Shown: piece by piece, positions 14,071 to 22,419 of the stretch
Layout of the letters: each line of letters starts with the position of its first letter
Position numbering within the stretch: position 1 is the stretch's first letter
From: an uncultured Clostridia bacterium
GTDB taxonomy: Bacteria > Bacillota > Clostridia > Oscillospirales > Oscillospiraceae
DNA length: 60,382 nt
Assembly: GCA_947644595.1 (NCBI GenBank)
Contig: CANSAE010000010.1
Coordinates: 1-60,382 of the forward strand
Direction: 5' to 3'
The notes under the pieces: model-generated
What the model saw: only the letters and a program-made list of their open reading frames with translations
What the model was told of the DNA's origin: nothing
The model's database searches: none
Translations under genes and position numbers: made by a program

Positions 14071-15201
14071 TCACTTAGAATTAAAAATCTTGAAAATGCT
14101 GTCAAAGGGGTCTTCCGGTGCAGCAGCAGGCGCAGCAGACGCCGGCTCAGCCTCTTTTTGCGCGGCGGACGCTGCCGTAAACAAGCCGGAAGCGGTTTCA
14201 ACCGGTTTTGCCTCCACCGCAGGTACCTGCTTGGCAGGCTCAGACGCTTCTTCAAAGCCGGTAGCGATCACAGTAACACGAATCTGATCTTCCAGGGTGT
14301 TATCAAACGTTGCACCGAAGATGATATTTGCATCGGGATGTGCAGCCTCCTGCACCAGATTGGCCGCGGCCTCCACATCCTCCAGGCCCATATCGTCGGA
14401 GCCGGTGATATTGATAAGCACGCCCCGTGCGCCATTGATGGAGGTTTCCATCAGCGGGCTGGACACTGCCATGCGGGCAGCTTCCTCCGCCTTGCCCTTG
14501 CCGATAGCATAGCCCACGCCCATATGAGCAAAGCCGGCCCCCTGCATAATGCAGGTAACATCCGCAAAGTCCAGATTGATAAAGCCTGTGTTGGTAATGA
14601 GATCGGAAATGCTGGTCACCGCCTGGCGCAGCACATCGTCCGCGATTTCAAACGCGTTCGCCAGGGAGACCTTTTGATCTGTGGCATATTTTAACCGGTC
14701 GTTGGGGATGATCAGCAGAGAATCCACCTTGCCCAGCAGCTCATTGATGCCGTCCAGAGCCTGATCCATACGGCGCTTACCCTCGAATTTAAAGGGCTTG
14801 GTCACAACGCCCACAGTAAGCTTGCCCATTTCATGGGCGACCTCTGCCACCACCGGGGCAGCGCCGGTGCCCGTACCGCCGCCCATACCGGCAGTGATGA
14901 ACACCATATCCGCATCTTCCAACGCTTTGGCGATTTCATTGCGGCTTTCCTCCGCGCTCTTTTTCCCCACATCCGGGTTCGAGCCGGCGCCCTGTCCATG
15001 GGTCAATTTTTCGCCGATTTGAATCGTCTGCTTCGCGCTGGACACTGCCAGCGCCTGCTTGTCCGTATTCACCGCAATAAATTCAACGCCCTGAGATCCG
15101 GACTTGACCATCCGGTTCACAACATTGTTGCCTGCGCCGCCGACGCCCACGACCTTCAAAACCACTACGTTTTCGGTATTATTCTCCACTGTGTTAGACA
15201 T
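14071..15201 (-). CDS. ftsZ: cell division protein FtsZ
   Basis: 376 residues; tubulin-like GTPase that polymerises into the division ring. The start ATG at 15201 follows GGAGG by about 10 bases. [11 protein letters not shown] lies near residues 21-31 and the tubulin signature [10 protein letters not shown] at 107-116. After about residue 320 comes a variable Ala/Pro/Glu-rich linker, then the conserved C-terminal peptide [10 protein letters not shown]. It is the last gene of the dcw cluster but is separated from divIB by 229 bases containing its own promoter, and is followed by tandem terminators. No ftsA lies beside it. Confidence 0.98.
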   Translation of the reverse strand: MSNTVENNTENVVVLKVVGVGGAGNNVVNRMVKSGSQGVEFIAVNTDKQALAVSSAKQTIQIGEKLTHGQGAGSNPDVGKKSAEESRNEIAKALEDADMVFITAGMGGGTGTGAAPVVAEVAHEMGKLTVGVVTKPFKFEGKRRMDQALDGINELLGKVDSLLIIPNDRLKYATDQKVSLANAFEIADDVLRQAVTSISDLITNTGFINLDFADVTCIMQGAGFAHMGVGYAIGKGKAEEAARMAVSSPLMETSINGARGVLINITGSDDMGLEDVEAAANLVQEAAHPDANIIFGATFDNTLEDQIRVTVIATGFEEASEPAKQVPAVEAKPVETASGLFTAASAAQKEAEPASAAPAAAPEDPFDSIFKIFNSK

Positions 15202-15309
15202 AGAAGAAAGGCCTCCCCTGTGTATTTTTTATATAAATGCCGTAATGTTCTGCCGGAATATATATACATATATAATATTGCCACTTCACACGCATATTAA
15301 CATTATGGT

Positions 15310-15338
15310 ATTTTATTCTATTTTTCTGTTTTGGTCAA
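15310..15338 (-). promoter_or_regulatory. ftsZ promoter
   Basis: On the minus strand TTGACC (15338-15333), a 17-base A-rich spacer, TAAAAT (15315-15310), about 110 bases before ftsZ, in an AT-rich stretch with no other gene. It should give ftsZ expression independent of the long upstream operon. Confidence 0.75.
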
Positions 15339-15430
15339 TGCTTTTTTGTAAATATTTGAAACTTTTTGATTTTTCTATGGAAACTGCCATTCTCAATGGC
15401 TAAAATTGTGGATAATGAACGATACCCAAA

Positions 15431-16225
15431 TCAGCTCTGCATGAAATGCGCCTTATCCTGGTCCGCCATGGACAGGTCAATGGTACCTGTATCTCCCGCG
15501 CTGAGCTGCTCCACTGCACTGAGTAGTACGCCGAACTTATGGGCAGTTTCGTTTTTGGCGCCGAGCTTTACCAGAAAGCGTCCATCATACATAAAGGTAG
15601 GATTGGCTACAGAGCTGATATCCAGGTCTGTTACCTTACTGTTGAGGCCCCGCACATCAATTTCCATCAGGATCTCCGCCAGATAGGACACCTTGGGAGC
15701 CTCCTCTACCCCTGGGGAAACCACATCGCCCACGACCGGATCAATGGGAGACAGTCCCTTGACCAGAACAAAGCCATTCTCCGCCGCCTCCGTAGCAGTG
15801 GTGGGTCCCATGAGTTTACAGTTATGGTCGATCATCCACAAAGTCTCCTCAACATAGACACAGGCGGTGGAACTGCTCTCTGTCACCGTGATGATGACTT
15901 TATTCGGCAGGACACGGGAGATGGTAGCCGATTGCAGGTAGGGCAGGCGCTCTGTCAGGCGGCTCCCCATAAAGACCTGATTGATGAAAAACAGGTTATC
16001 TCCCGTATCAATGCCGGACGCAGTGATGATCTCCTCATCTGTATAAACGGCGTTGCCTTCCACTCTGATCTCGCTGACCTTGAAAAAAATGCTCATGGCC
16101 ATGATGAGTGACAAGCACACCAGCAAAAATGCGATAGGCGCAAATAAGGTGCCCCGCCGTTTGGTGGATTTTCCCGGGGTACGCCCGCTGAAGGTCTGCT
16201 GCTCCTGTTGTTTCTTTCGTGCCAT
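15431..16225 (-). CDS. divIB: cell division protein DivIB/FtsQ
   Basis: 264 residues; a bitopic membrane protein that links FtsL and partners to septal wall synthesis. A basic cytoplasmic N-terminus (MARKKQQEQQ) leads into one membrane segment near residues 28-48 (TLFAPIAFLLVCLSLIMAMS), then a POTRA domain near 50-120 (VSEIRVEGNAVYTDEEI) and the FtsQ/DivIB beta domain. It lies 19 bases after murA in the dcw operon, the usual Firmicute position. Confidence 0.92.
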   Translation of the reverse strand: MARKKQQEQQTFSGRTPGKSTKRRGTLFAPIAFLLVCLSLIMAMSIFFKVSEIRVEGNAVYTDEEIITASGIDTGDNLFFINQVFMGSRLTERLPYLQSATISRVLPNKVIITVTESSSTACVYVEETLWMIDHNCKLMGPTTATEAAENGFVLVKGLSPIDPVVGDVVSPGVEEAPKVSYLAEILMEIDVRGLNSKVTDLDISSVANPTFMYDGRFLVKLGAKNETAHKFGVLLSAVEQLSAGDTGTIDLSMADQDKAHFMQS

Positions 16226-16244
16226 TTCATTCTTCCTTTCGGAT

Positions 16245-17498
16245 TCAGTCTGTATCGATCACGTCCGCGCCCAAGGCCCGCAGGCAGGCGTCCAGACGTT
16301 CATAGCCTCTTGTAATATGGTCCCGGTCCACCAGAATCGTTTCTCCCTCGGCCATCAGTCCTGCAATCACCAGTGCCGCACCGCCCCGCAGGTCCGTGGC
16401 CTGCACCGTGGTTCCCGTAAGCCGGGGCACTCCCGTCACTACAGCCTTATGGTCGTCTACCTGGATATTGCCGCCCAGTCGCTGGAGCTGTCTGGTGTGG
16501 CGCAGGCGTCCGGAAAAAATCGTTTCCAGGAATGTGGTCTCTCCCGACGCCTTCATGCACGCCGCCAGTAGTAGAGGCTGGGCATCTGTGGGAAATCCCG
16601 GATAAGGCAGAGTCTCAATCACGCCGGGGGCTGTCAGCACGCCATCGGAAACCAGCCGGATAGAGTCTTTTCCTTTCGTCACCTGACACCCCATGCGTTC
16701 CAATGCATCGGTAATCGGCAGGATGTGTTCCGGCACCAAAGCCCTTGCGGTCACATCGCCGCCGCAGGCCGCCGCCGCGCACAGGACCGTGGCCGCCGCA
16801 ATACGGTCCGGCACAATGGCATGTTCCGCATAGGAAATCGGCCGCATTCCCCGTATCACGACCACATCCGTTCCAGCGCCGGAAATATCCGCCCCCATGG
16901 CGTTCAGGAAGGTCTGAAGATCCTCGATTTCGGGTTCTCTGGCCGCATTTTCAATCACCGTCACGCCCCAGGCGCCGCAGGCAGCCAGCATAGCGTTTTC
17001 CGTAGCGCCCACACTGGGTGTCGGAAACACGATTCTTTCCCCTTGTAGCCGGGAGGCATAGCAGGTAATCGTTTCATCGGTCAATTCCAGCTGGGCTCCC
17101 AAGTCTTCCAAGGCCTTAAGATGCAGATCCACGGGCCGGGGCCCAAGCATACAGCCCCCCGGCATAGAGACCTCCGCCCGGCCGAACCGCGCCAGCATAG
17201 CGCCTAAGAACAGTACTGATGACCGCATCTGCGTCATCAATTCCCGGGGAATCGGCGCAAATCCAGCATTTCTGGAATCCACCGTGACTGTGTGTCCCGT
17301 CCACTCCACCTGACAGCCCAGGCAAGATAAAATTTTCAGGGTATTGTCCACGTCCCGCAGCCGGGGAACGTTGGTCAGCTTTGTGACGCATCCGGATACC
17401 AGCGTGCCTGATAAAATCGGCAGCACCGCGTTTTTTGCGCCTTGGATGTATGTATCACCGTACAAGCGGTTTCCACCGCGAATTTTCCAAATCCCCAT
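16245..17498 (-). CDS. murA: UDP-N-acetylglucosamine 1-carboxyvinyltransferase (MurA, dcw copy)
   Basis: 417 residues from the ATG at 17498 (MGIWKIRGGN); a GTG two codons upstream overlaps the GGGGGAG ribosome binding site, so the ATG is preferred. Cytoplasmic enzyme transferring enolpyruvate to UDP-GlcNAc, the first committed step of peptidoglycan synthesis. The fosfomycin-target cysteine is C116 in MPGGCMLGPRP. It lies between murG and divIB. A second, divergent MurA is encoded at 47424-48731. Confidence 0.96.
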   Translation of the reverse strand: MGIWKIRGGNRLYGDTYIQGAKNAVLPILSGTLVSGCVTKLTNVPRLRDVDNTLKILSCLGCQVEWTGHTVTVDSRNAGFAPIPRELMTQMRSSVLFLGAMLARFGRAEVSMPGGCMLGPRPVDLHLKALEDLGAQLELTDETITCYASRLQGERIVFPTPSVGATENAMLAACGAWGVTVIENAAREPEIEDLQTFLNAMGADISGAGTDVVVIRGMRPISYAEHAIVPDRIAAATVLCAAAACGGDVTARALVPEHILPITDALERMGCQVTKGKDSIRLVSDGVLTAPGVIETLPYPGFPTDAQPLLLAACMKASGETTFLETIFSGRLRHTRQLQRLGGNIQVDDHKAVVTGVPRLTGTTVQATDLRGGAALVIAGLMAEGETILVDRDHITRGYERLDACLRALGADVIDTD

Positions 17499-17574
17499 AT
17501 GCACTCCCCCGCTTTAAAATCATGTCATACTATGCGGGAAACTGCTTCAGTGTCCATTTTTGGGGGAAAGGAGT

Positions 17575-18699
17575 TTATTTTGCAGTCAGAGACAGAACCA
17601 CATCCGTGATGCGTTCCGTGGCATCTGCCACAGCATATTCCTTCATACACGCCTCCATCTCCGCCAGGCGCTTTTGATCCCGAATCAGGGAAAGAACAGT
17701 CCTTTCCATATGCTCAGAAGTCAGTCCTGGTTCTGTCAGAACAACGGCACCGCCGGCACGTTCCAGTACACGGGCGTTCTTCTCCTGATGATTTCCCGTA
17801 ACGTTAGGGGATGGGACCAGAACGGCCGGCTTGCCCAGCATCGCCAATTCCGAAAGCGTAGATGCTCCCGCCCGGCACAGCACCAGGTCCGCTGCCGCCA
17901 TCACGCGGGACATATCATAAATATACGGCCGTACATCGCAGCCCTTCTGGGTATAACCTCCGGGACAGATTGCCCGCAGCCGGGTGAGCATTTCCTCATA
18001 ACGCTCCGTTCCGGCAGAATGGATCAGGCAAAGGTCATTGTCCTCCGGCATTGTCCCAATGAAATCCGCCATGATCTCATTCATGCGTTGAGCTCCCAAA
18101 GACCCCCAAACAGACACCACCAGCGGCTTGTCCTGCGGAATCCCCAGCTCTGTTTTGGCCGTCTGTTTGCTGTACGCGCGAAAATCTCCCCTCACCGGAG
18201 TTCCGGTCACCGTGACCTTTTCCGGGTGCTTATAGCAGCCGACGCTTTCTTCAAACCCTACCATCATGCCGTCCACCTGGTCAGACAGCATTTTGGTAGT
18301 AAGTCCGGGTACGGCGTTGGACTCATGCAAAACCGTGGGGATTTTCATCCGCTGCGCCGCCCGCAGGACCGGGAAGCACACATAGCCGCCGGTCCCAATC
18401 ACTACGTCCGGTTTGAAATCTTTGATGATCTTCTTGGCTTCATACAGGGAAACGAATACGTTCTTGGCTGTAATCAGATTGTGCTTGATGCCCTCCAGAT
18501 TCATTTTCCGCTGCAGATTGGTGATATCCACCAGGCGGATTTCATACCCCGCCCGGGGAACAAGGTCCTCCTCCATACGCCCTTTTGCACCGACAAACAA
18601 ACATTTGCTTTCCGGCAGGAGTTCCCTCAACCGTCCGGCCACGGCAATGGCCGGATTGATATGTCCCGCGGTCCCGCCGCAGGCAAACAGGAAATTCAT
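17575..18699 (-). CDS. murG: UDP-GlcNAc:lipid I N-acetylglucosaminyltransferase MurG
   Basis: 374 residues; converts lipid I to lipid II on the inner membrane face. The N-terminal GT-B signature FACGGTAGHINPAIAV is at residues 4-19, and the donor-binding region includes VLCRAGASTLSELAMLGKPAVL. AGGAG lies seven bases before the ATG. It follows ftsW by 10 bases, the standard dcw order. Confidence 0.97.
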   Translation of the reverse strand: MNFLFACGGTAGHINPAIAVAGRLRELLPESKCLFVGAKGRMEEDLVPRAGYEIRLVDITNLQRKMNLEGIKHNLITAKNVFVSLYEAKKIIKDFKPDVVIGTGGYVCFPVLRAAQRMKIPTVLHESNAVPGLTTKMLSDQVDGMMVGFEESVGCYKHPEKVTVTGTPVRGDFRAYSKQTAKTELGIPQDKPLVVSVWGSLGAQRMNEIMADFIGTMPEDNDLCLIHSAGTERYEEMLTRLRAICPGGYTQKGCDVRPYIYDMSRVMAAADLVLCRAGASTLSELAMLGKPAVLVPSPNVTGNHQEKNARVLERAGGAVVLTEPGLTSEHMERTVLSLIRDQKRLAEMEACMKEYAVADATERITDVVLSLTAK

Positions 18700-18709
18700 A
18701 ACGCAGCTC

Positions 18710-19891
18710 CTATGTTTTTAAGGATTTTTTCTTCTTTTCAGAGGTCTCTGATGGCACATCCCGGGAGATGCTGAGCAAAATCCCCATTTCTCCCAGCTCT
18801 ACCCATAGGGCAGTACCTCCATAGCTGAAAAACGGCAAGGAGATACCCGTACAGGGAATGGTATTGGTCACCACCGCCACGTTCAAAATCACCTGCATGG
18901 CCAGCAGTGTGGAAATGCCCACCGCCACCAAAAAGCTGTAGCGGTCCCGGCAGTGCATGGCGATCCAGTAGCCCCGAATGATGAGCATGGCAAACAAAAT
19001 CAAAATAATCGTAGCCCCTACAAAGCCCAGTTCCTCGCACACAACAGCAAAGATAAAGTCATTGTGCTCCTCCGGCAGATACAGGTATTTCTGCTGGCTC
19101 TGTCCCAGGCCCAAGCCAAACATTCCGCCGGAACCGATGGCATACAAAGACTGGACGATCTGATAGCCATCTCCCTGCATATTGGAAAAGGGGTCCCGCC
19201 AGGTAACGATACGGGTAGACATATACGGAAACATAACCGTAATAACAAAAAACAAAATCGCCACGACGCTGCCGCCCGCCGCGAACCAAAACAACCGGGT
19301 TCCTCCCACAAACATCATCACAGCGCCGATCAGGAAGATGATAATGGTCGCTGACATGTGCGGCTCCATGATGAGAAGCACACCCAGCCCGCCTAAAATA
19401 ATGGCGAAGGGCAAAATTCCGTACCGGAACGTGCCCATATAGTTTTTATATTTGCAGATCATATCCGCGAACACCAAAATCACCGCGATTTTGGCAAACT
19501 CTGAGGGCTGGATCGTCTGCCCGCCGGGAAGCTGGATCCACCGCTTTACACCGGCACTGGGACCGATGCCCACCACCAGCACCACCAGTAACAGTGCCGC
19601 TGTGACCGCCAGCAGTACATAAGACAGCTTCCGGTAAAATTGAATGGGAAATTTAGAGGCAATGAACATGATGGCAACGCCGGAAACCGCAAAGACCAAT
19701 TGTCTGGTAAAATAATACGTCGCATTTCCATGCTCTGTATAATAAGCCCGGACATAGCTGGCCGACAGTACCATAATAACGCCTATGGACAGCAGCAGAA
19801 TCGTCAGTGTGGCAAAAGGAAGATCCAAGCCGCCCCGTTCGATTGTGGCATCGGTGCGGTAGTCGATCAACCGGTCGTCGGAATATTTCAT
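18710..19891 (-). CDS. ftsW: SEDS-family lipid II polymerase FtsW/SpoVE
   Basis: 393 residues from the ATG at 19891 (MKYSDDRLID), supported by GGAGG seven bases upstream. About ten hydrophobic helices and SEDS signatures (QPSEFAKIAVILVFAD; LPFFSYGGTALWVEL near the C-terminus) identify a septal or cortex peptidoglycan glycosyltransferase that pairs with a class B PBP. It follows mraY directly, where many clostridia have murD. FtsW and SpoVE cannot be separated from sequence alone. Confidence 0.94.
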   Translation of the reverse strand: MKYSDDRLIDYRTDATIERGGLDLPFATLTILLLSIGVIMVLSASYVRAYYTEHGNATYYFTRQLVFAVSGVAIMFIASKFPIQFYRKLSYVLLAVTAALLLVVLVVGIGPSAGVKRWIQLPGGQTIQPSEFAKIAVILVFADMICKYKNYMGTFRYGILPFAIILGGLGVLLIMEPHMSATIIIFLIGAVMMFVGGTRLFWFAAGGSVVAILFFVITVMFPYMSTRIVTWRDPFSNMQGDGYQIVQSLYAIGSGGMFGLGLGQSQQKYLYLPEEHNDFIFAVVCEELGFVGATIILILFAMLIIRGYWIAMHCRDRYSFLVAVGISTLLAMQVILNVAVVTNTIPCTGISLPFFSYGGTALWVELGEMGILLSISRDVPSETSEKKKKSLKT

Positions 19892-19927
19892 GATTCGGCC
19901 TCCTTTCCTCAAAGCTGAGAAACGATA

Positions 19928-20941
19928 TTAGAACTGAAATCGATGCATGATCCCCAGAAAAGAAATCACGGCAAATAACAGAGACGTGCCGCCAAACAGG
20001 CAGAACAATTGCCGCTCCGTCCATTTGTGGCCCAGCCACCCCCCCATTTCCAGATGATGGTGGAATGGTGCCATTTTAAACACCCGCTTGCCGCCGGAAA
20101 TCTTGAAATAGCCTACCTGAATGATATCAGACAAGGTCTCAATGATATATACGATCCCCAGGGTCACAAGGATCAGCGGCATATCGTAGGCAAATGCCAA
20201 TGCCGCCACCGCACCGCCTAAAAACAGCGAGCCGGTATCCCCCATAAACACCTTAGCAGGATTAAAGTTATAAATCAAAAAGCCCAGCAGCCCTCCTGTG
20301 AGCCCGGATGCAAACACCCCCAGGGTCCCGTAATCTTCTCCCCAATAATAGGTGACCACCACAAAAAACAGCATAACAGGAATAGTCGTGCCCGTGGCAA
20401 GCCCATCCACGCCGTCCGTGAGATTCACGGCATTCACGGCGCCCACAATGATGAACGCAGAGAAAATGAAATATACCGGCTCCGGAACCGGGATGGTAAT
20501 ATTGACAAAGGGGATGTACAAATTGGGAGTGATATATCCCAGGGACCGCATCAGCAAAATGAACAAAATGGACGCTGCCAATTGTAAAACCAGCTTTTTC
20601 TTTGCTGTCAAGCCCAAATTTTGCTTGTGCCGCAGCTTTTCGTAGTCGTCCAAAAAGCCGATGGCTCCAAACACCACCGCCAGCAGAAGACACACCACAT
20701 GCCCAAGTTCGCCACTGCGAAGAGCGTCGTAGCCCGCAGTCAGACAAGCCGCAGTCGCCCCCACAATAAACATAATGCCGCCCATGGTAGGAGTACCGTT
20801 CTTGGACATATGCCAGCTTGGGCCGATTTCCTTGATCATCTGCCCAGCCTTGATCTTCCGCAGGAAAGGCACCAAAAATGCGCCCACGCCCGCCGATACT
20901 GCAAAGCCTACCACCAACGCCATAATCAATTTTACACTCAT
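19928..20941 (-). CDS. mraY: phospho-N-acetylmuramoyl-pentapeptide transferase MraY
   Basis: 337 residues; polytopic membrane enzyme attaching phospho-MurNAc-pentapeptide to undecaprenyl phosphate (lipid I). About ten membrane helices; the signatures FLDDYEK, NLTDGVDGLA and MGDTGSLFLGG carry the metal-binding aspartates. The start overlaps the murE stop by four bases (ATGA), indicating translational coupling; murF, usually between them, is absent. Confidence 0.97.
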   Translation of the reverse strand: MSVKLIMALVVGFAVSAGVGAFLVPFLRKIKAGQMIKEIGPSWHMSKNGTPTMGGIMFIVGATAACLTAGYDALRSGELGHVVCLLLAVVFGAIGFLDDYEKLRHKQNLGLTAKKKLVLQLAASILFILLMRSLGYITPNLYIPFVNITIPVPEPVYFIFSAFIIVGAVNAVNLTDGVDGLATGTTIPVMLFFVVVTYYWGEDYGTLGVFASGLTGGLLGFLIYNFNPAKVFMGDTGSLFLGGAVAALAFAYDMPLILVTLGIVYIIETLSDIIQVGYFKISGGKRVFKMAPFHHHLEMGGWLGHKWTERQLFCLFGGTSLLFAVISFLGIMHRFQF

Positions 20942-22392
20942 GCTCTCTCACGCCTTTTTCTCAATACATCTGCCACGACTTCTCGTTCATCCAGATGAAT
21001 CTTTGTTTTTCCGATGATCTGATAGTCCTCATGACCCTTTCCCGCCAGCAGGATCACATCCCCGGGCTGATGATGCTCAATGGCCCAGGCAATGGCCTCC
21101 CGCCGGTCCGGAATGACCTCCATGGCCGTTCCCTTGGGAATCCCCGTCAGAATGTCCCGAATAATTGCATCCGGATCCTCCGTACGGGGATTATCGCTGG
21201 TAACGATCACAAAATCCGCCAGCTCTGCCGCAATTTTCCCCATCTTGGGGCGCTTAGTGGTATCTCGGTCCCCGCCGCAGCCAAACAGTGCCACCAGACG
21301 GCCCTGAGCCACTGTGCCCATAGACCGCAGCACATTTTCCAGCGCATCTGGGGTATGGGCATAGTCAATCAGAATAGTATAGTCCCCATCCGTGGGTACT
21401 ACCTCCACCCGGCCCTTTACACCGGCAGCCGTTGCCATCGCCCCGGCGGATGCCCGCATAGGCACATCCAGCAGACACATACAGGCCAGCACTCCCAGGG
21501 CGTTGTACACCGAAAAAGCCCCCGGAATGGCCAGTTTCACCCGTTCGATAGACATTTCCCGCACCGCGCAGAATTTCACGCCTGCTGCGCTGTATTGAAT
21601 GTCCCGGGCCACCAAGTCCGCGGCGTCAGACTTGGCAGAGTAGGTCAGCACCGGGCAGTCCGCCCGTTCCCGCATAAAACCGGACCATTCGTCATCCAGA
21701 TTGATTGCCGCCTTTTCACACTGGGCAAAAAGTCTCGCCTTTGCAGCAGCATAGTTTTCCATCGTTTTGTGATAGTCAAGATGATCCTGGGTCAGATTTG
21801 TAAAGAGCCCCACCGCAAAGCGTACCCCATCCACGCGACCTAAATCCAAGGAATGGGAGGAAACCTCCATCACCACATGGGTGCAGCCCGCAGCCCGCAT
21901 TTGTGCAAACAATGCTTGCAGGTCCCTGGATTCCGGGGTCGTGTGCTCGCTGGGAAGACTTTCATTTCCGATCATGTTCCCGTTGGTCCCGATGAGCCCC
22001 ACTTTAGCCCCCAGCGTCTCTTCCAGCAAGTGCTTGAGAAGATAGGTGCTGGTAGTCTTACCGTTGGTCCCCGTGACGCCGATCACGCACAGCTGTGACG
22101 AAGGGTCTCCGAAAAAGTTCCGGGCCGCCAGTGACAAAGCCTTCCGGCTGTCCTGCACCAGTACATACGGGACCTCCACCTCCGGCGCCTCCTCGCAAAA
22201 GACCGCTGTGGCCCCCTGCGCCACCGCCTGTGGGATATATTTGTGGCCATCCGTCTCAAATCCCCGTACTGCTACAAACGCGCTGCCGGGCGTGACCATC
22301 CGGGAATCATATACGATGTCACTCACGTCCATCTGAAGATCCCCATGGACCTTTAAGACTTTTAAGCCTTCTAAAACTTGAGATAGTTTCAT
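20938..22392 (-). CDS. murE: UDP-MurNAc-L-Ala-D-Glu:meso-diaminopimelate ligase MurE
   Basis: 484 residues; cytoplasmic ATP-dependent ligase adding the third stem residue. ATP loop GVTGTNGKTTSTYLL lies near residues 105-119. The motif TSDNPRTEDP near residue 400 contains DNPR, which marks meso-diaminopimelate specificity rather than lysine. GGAG lies seven bases before the ATG. It follows the PBP gene by 27 bases. Confidence 0.97.
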   Translation of the reverse strand: MKLSQVLEGLKVLKVHGDLQMDVSDIVYDSRMVTPGSAFVAVRGFETDGHKYIPQAVAQGATAVFCEEAPEVEVPYVLVQDSRKALSLAARNFFGDPSSQLCVIGVTGTNGKTTSTYLLKHLLEETLGAKVGLIGTNGNMIGNESLPSEHTTPESRDLQALFAQMRAAGCTHVVMEVSSHSLDLGRVDGVRFAVGLFTNLTQDHLDYHKTMENYAAAKARLFAQCEKAAINLDDEWSGFMRERADCPVLTYSAKSDAADLVARDIQYSAAGVKFCAVREMSIERVKLAIPGAFSVYNALGVLACMCLLDVPMRASAGAMATAAGVKGRVEVVPTDGDYTILIDYAHTPDALENVLRSMGTVAQGRLVALFGCGGDRDTTKRPKMGKIAAELADFVIVTSDNPRTEDPDAIIRDILTGIPKGTAMEVIPDRREAIAWAIEHHQPGDVILLAGKGHEDYQIIGKTKIHLDEREVVADVLRKRRERA

Positions 22393-22419
22393 GGCAATTC
22401 TCCATCGCTCGATTTTTGC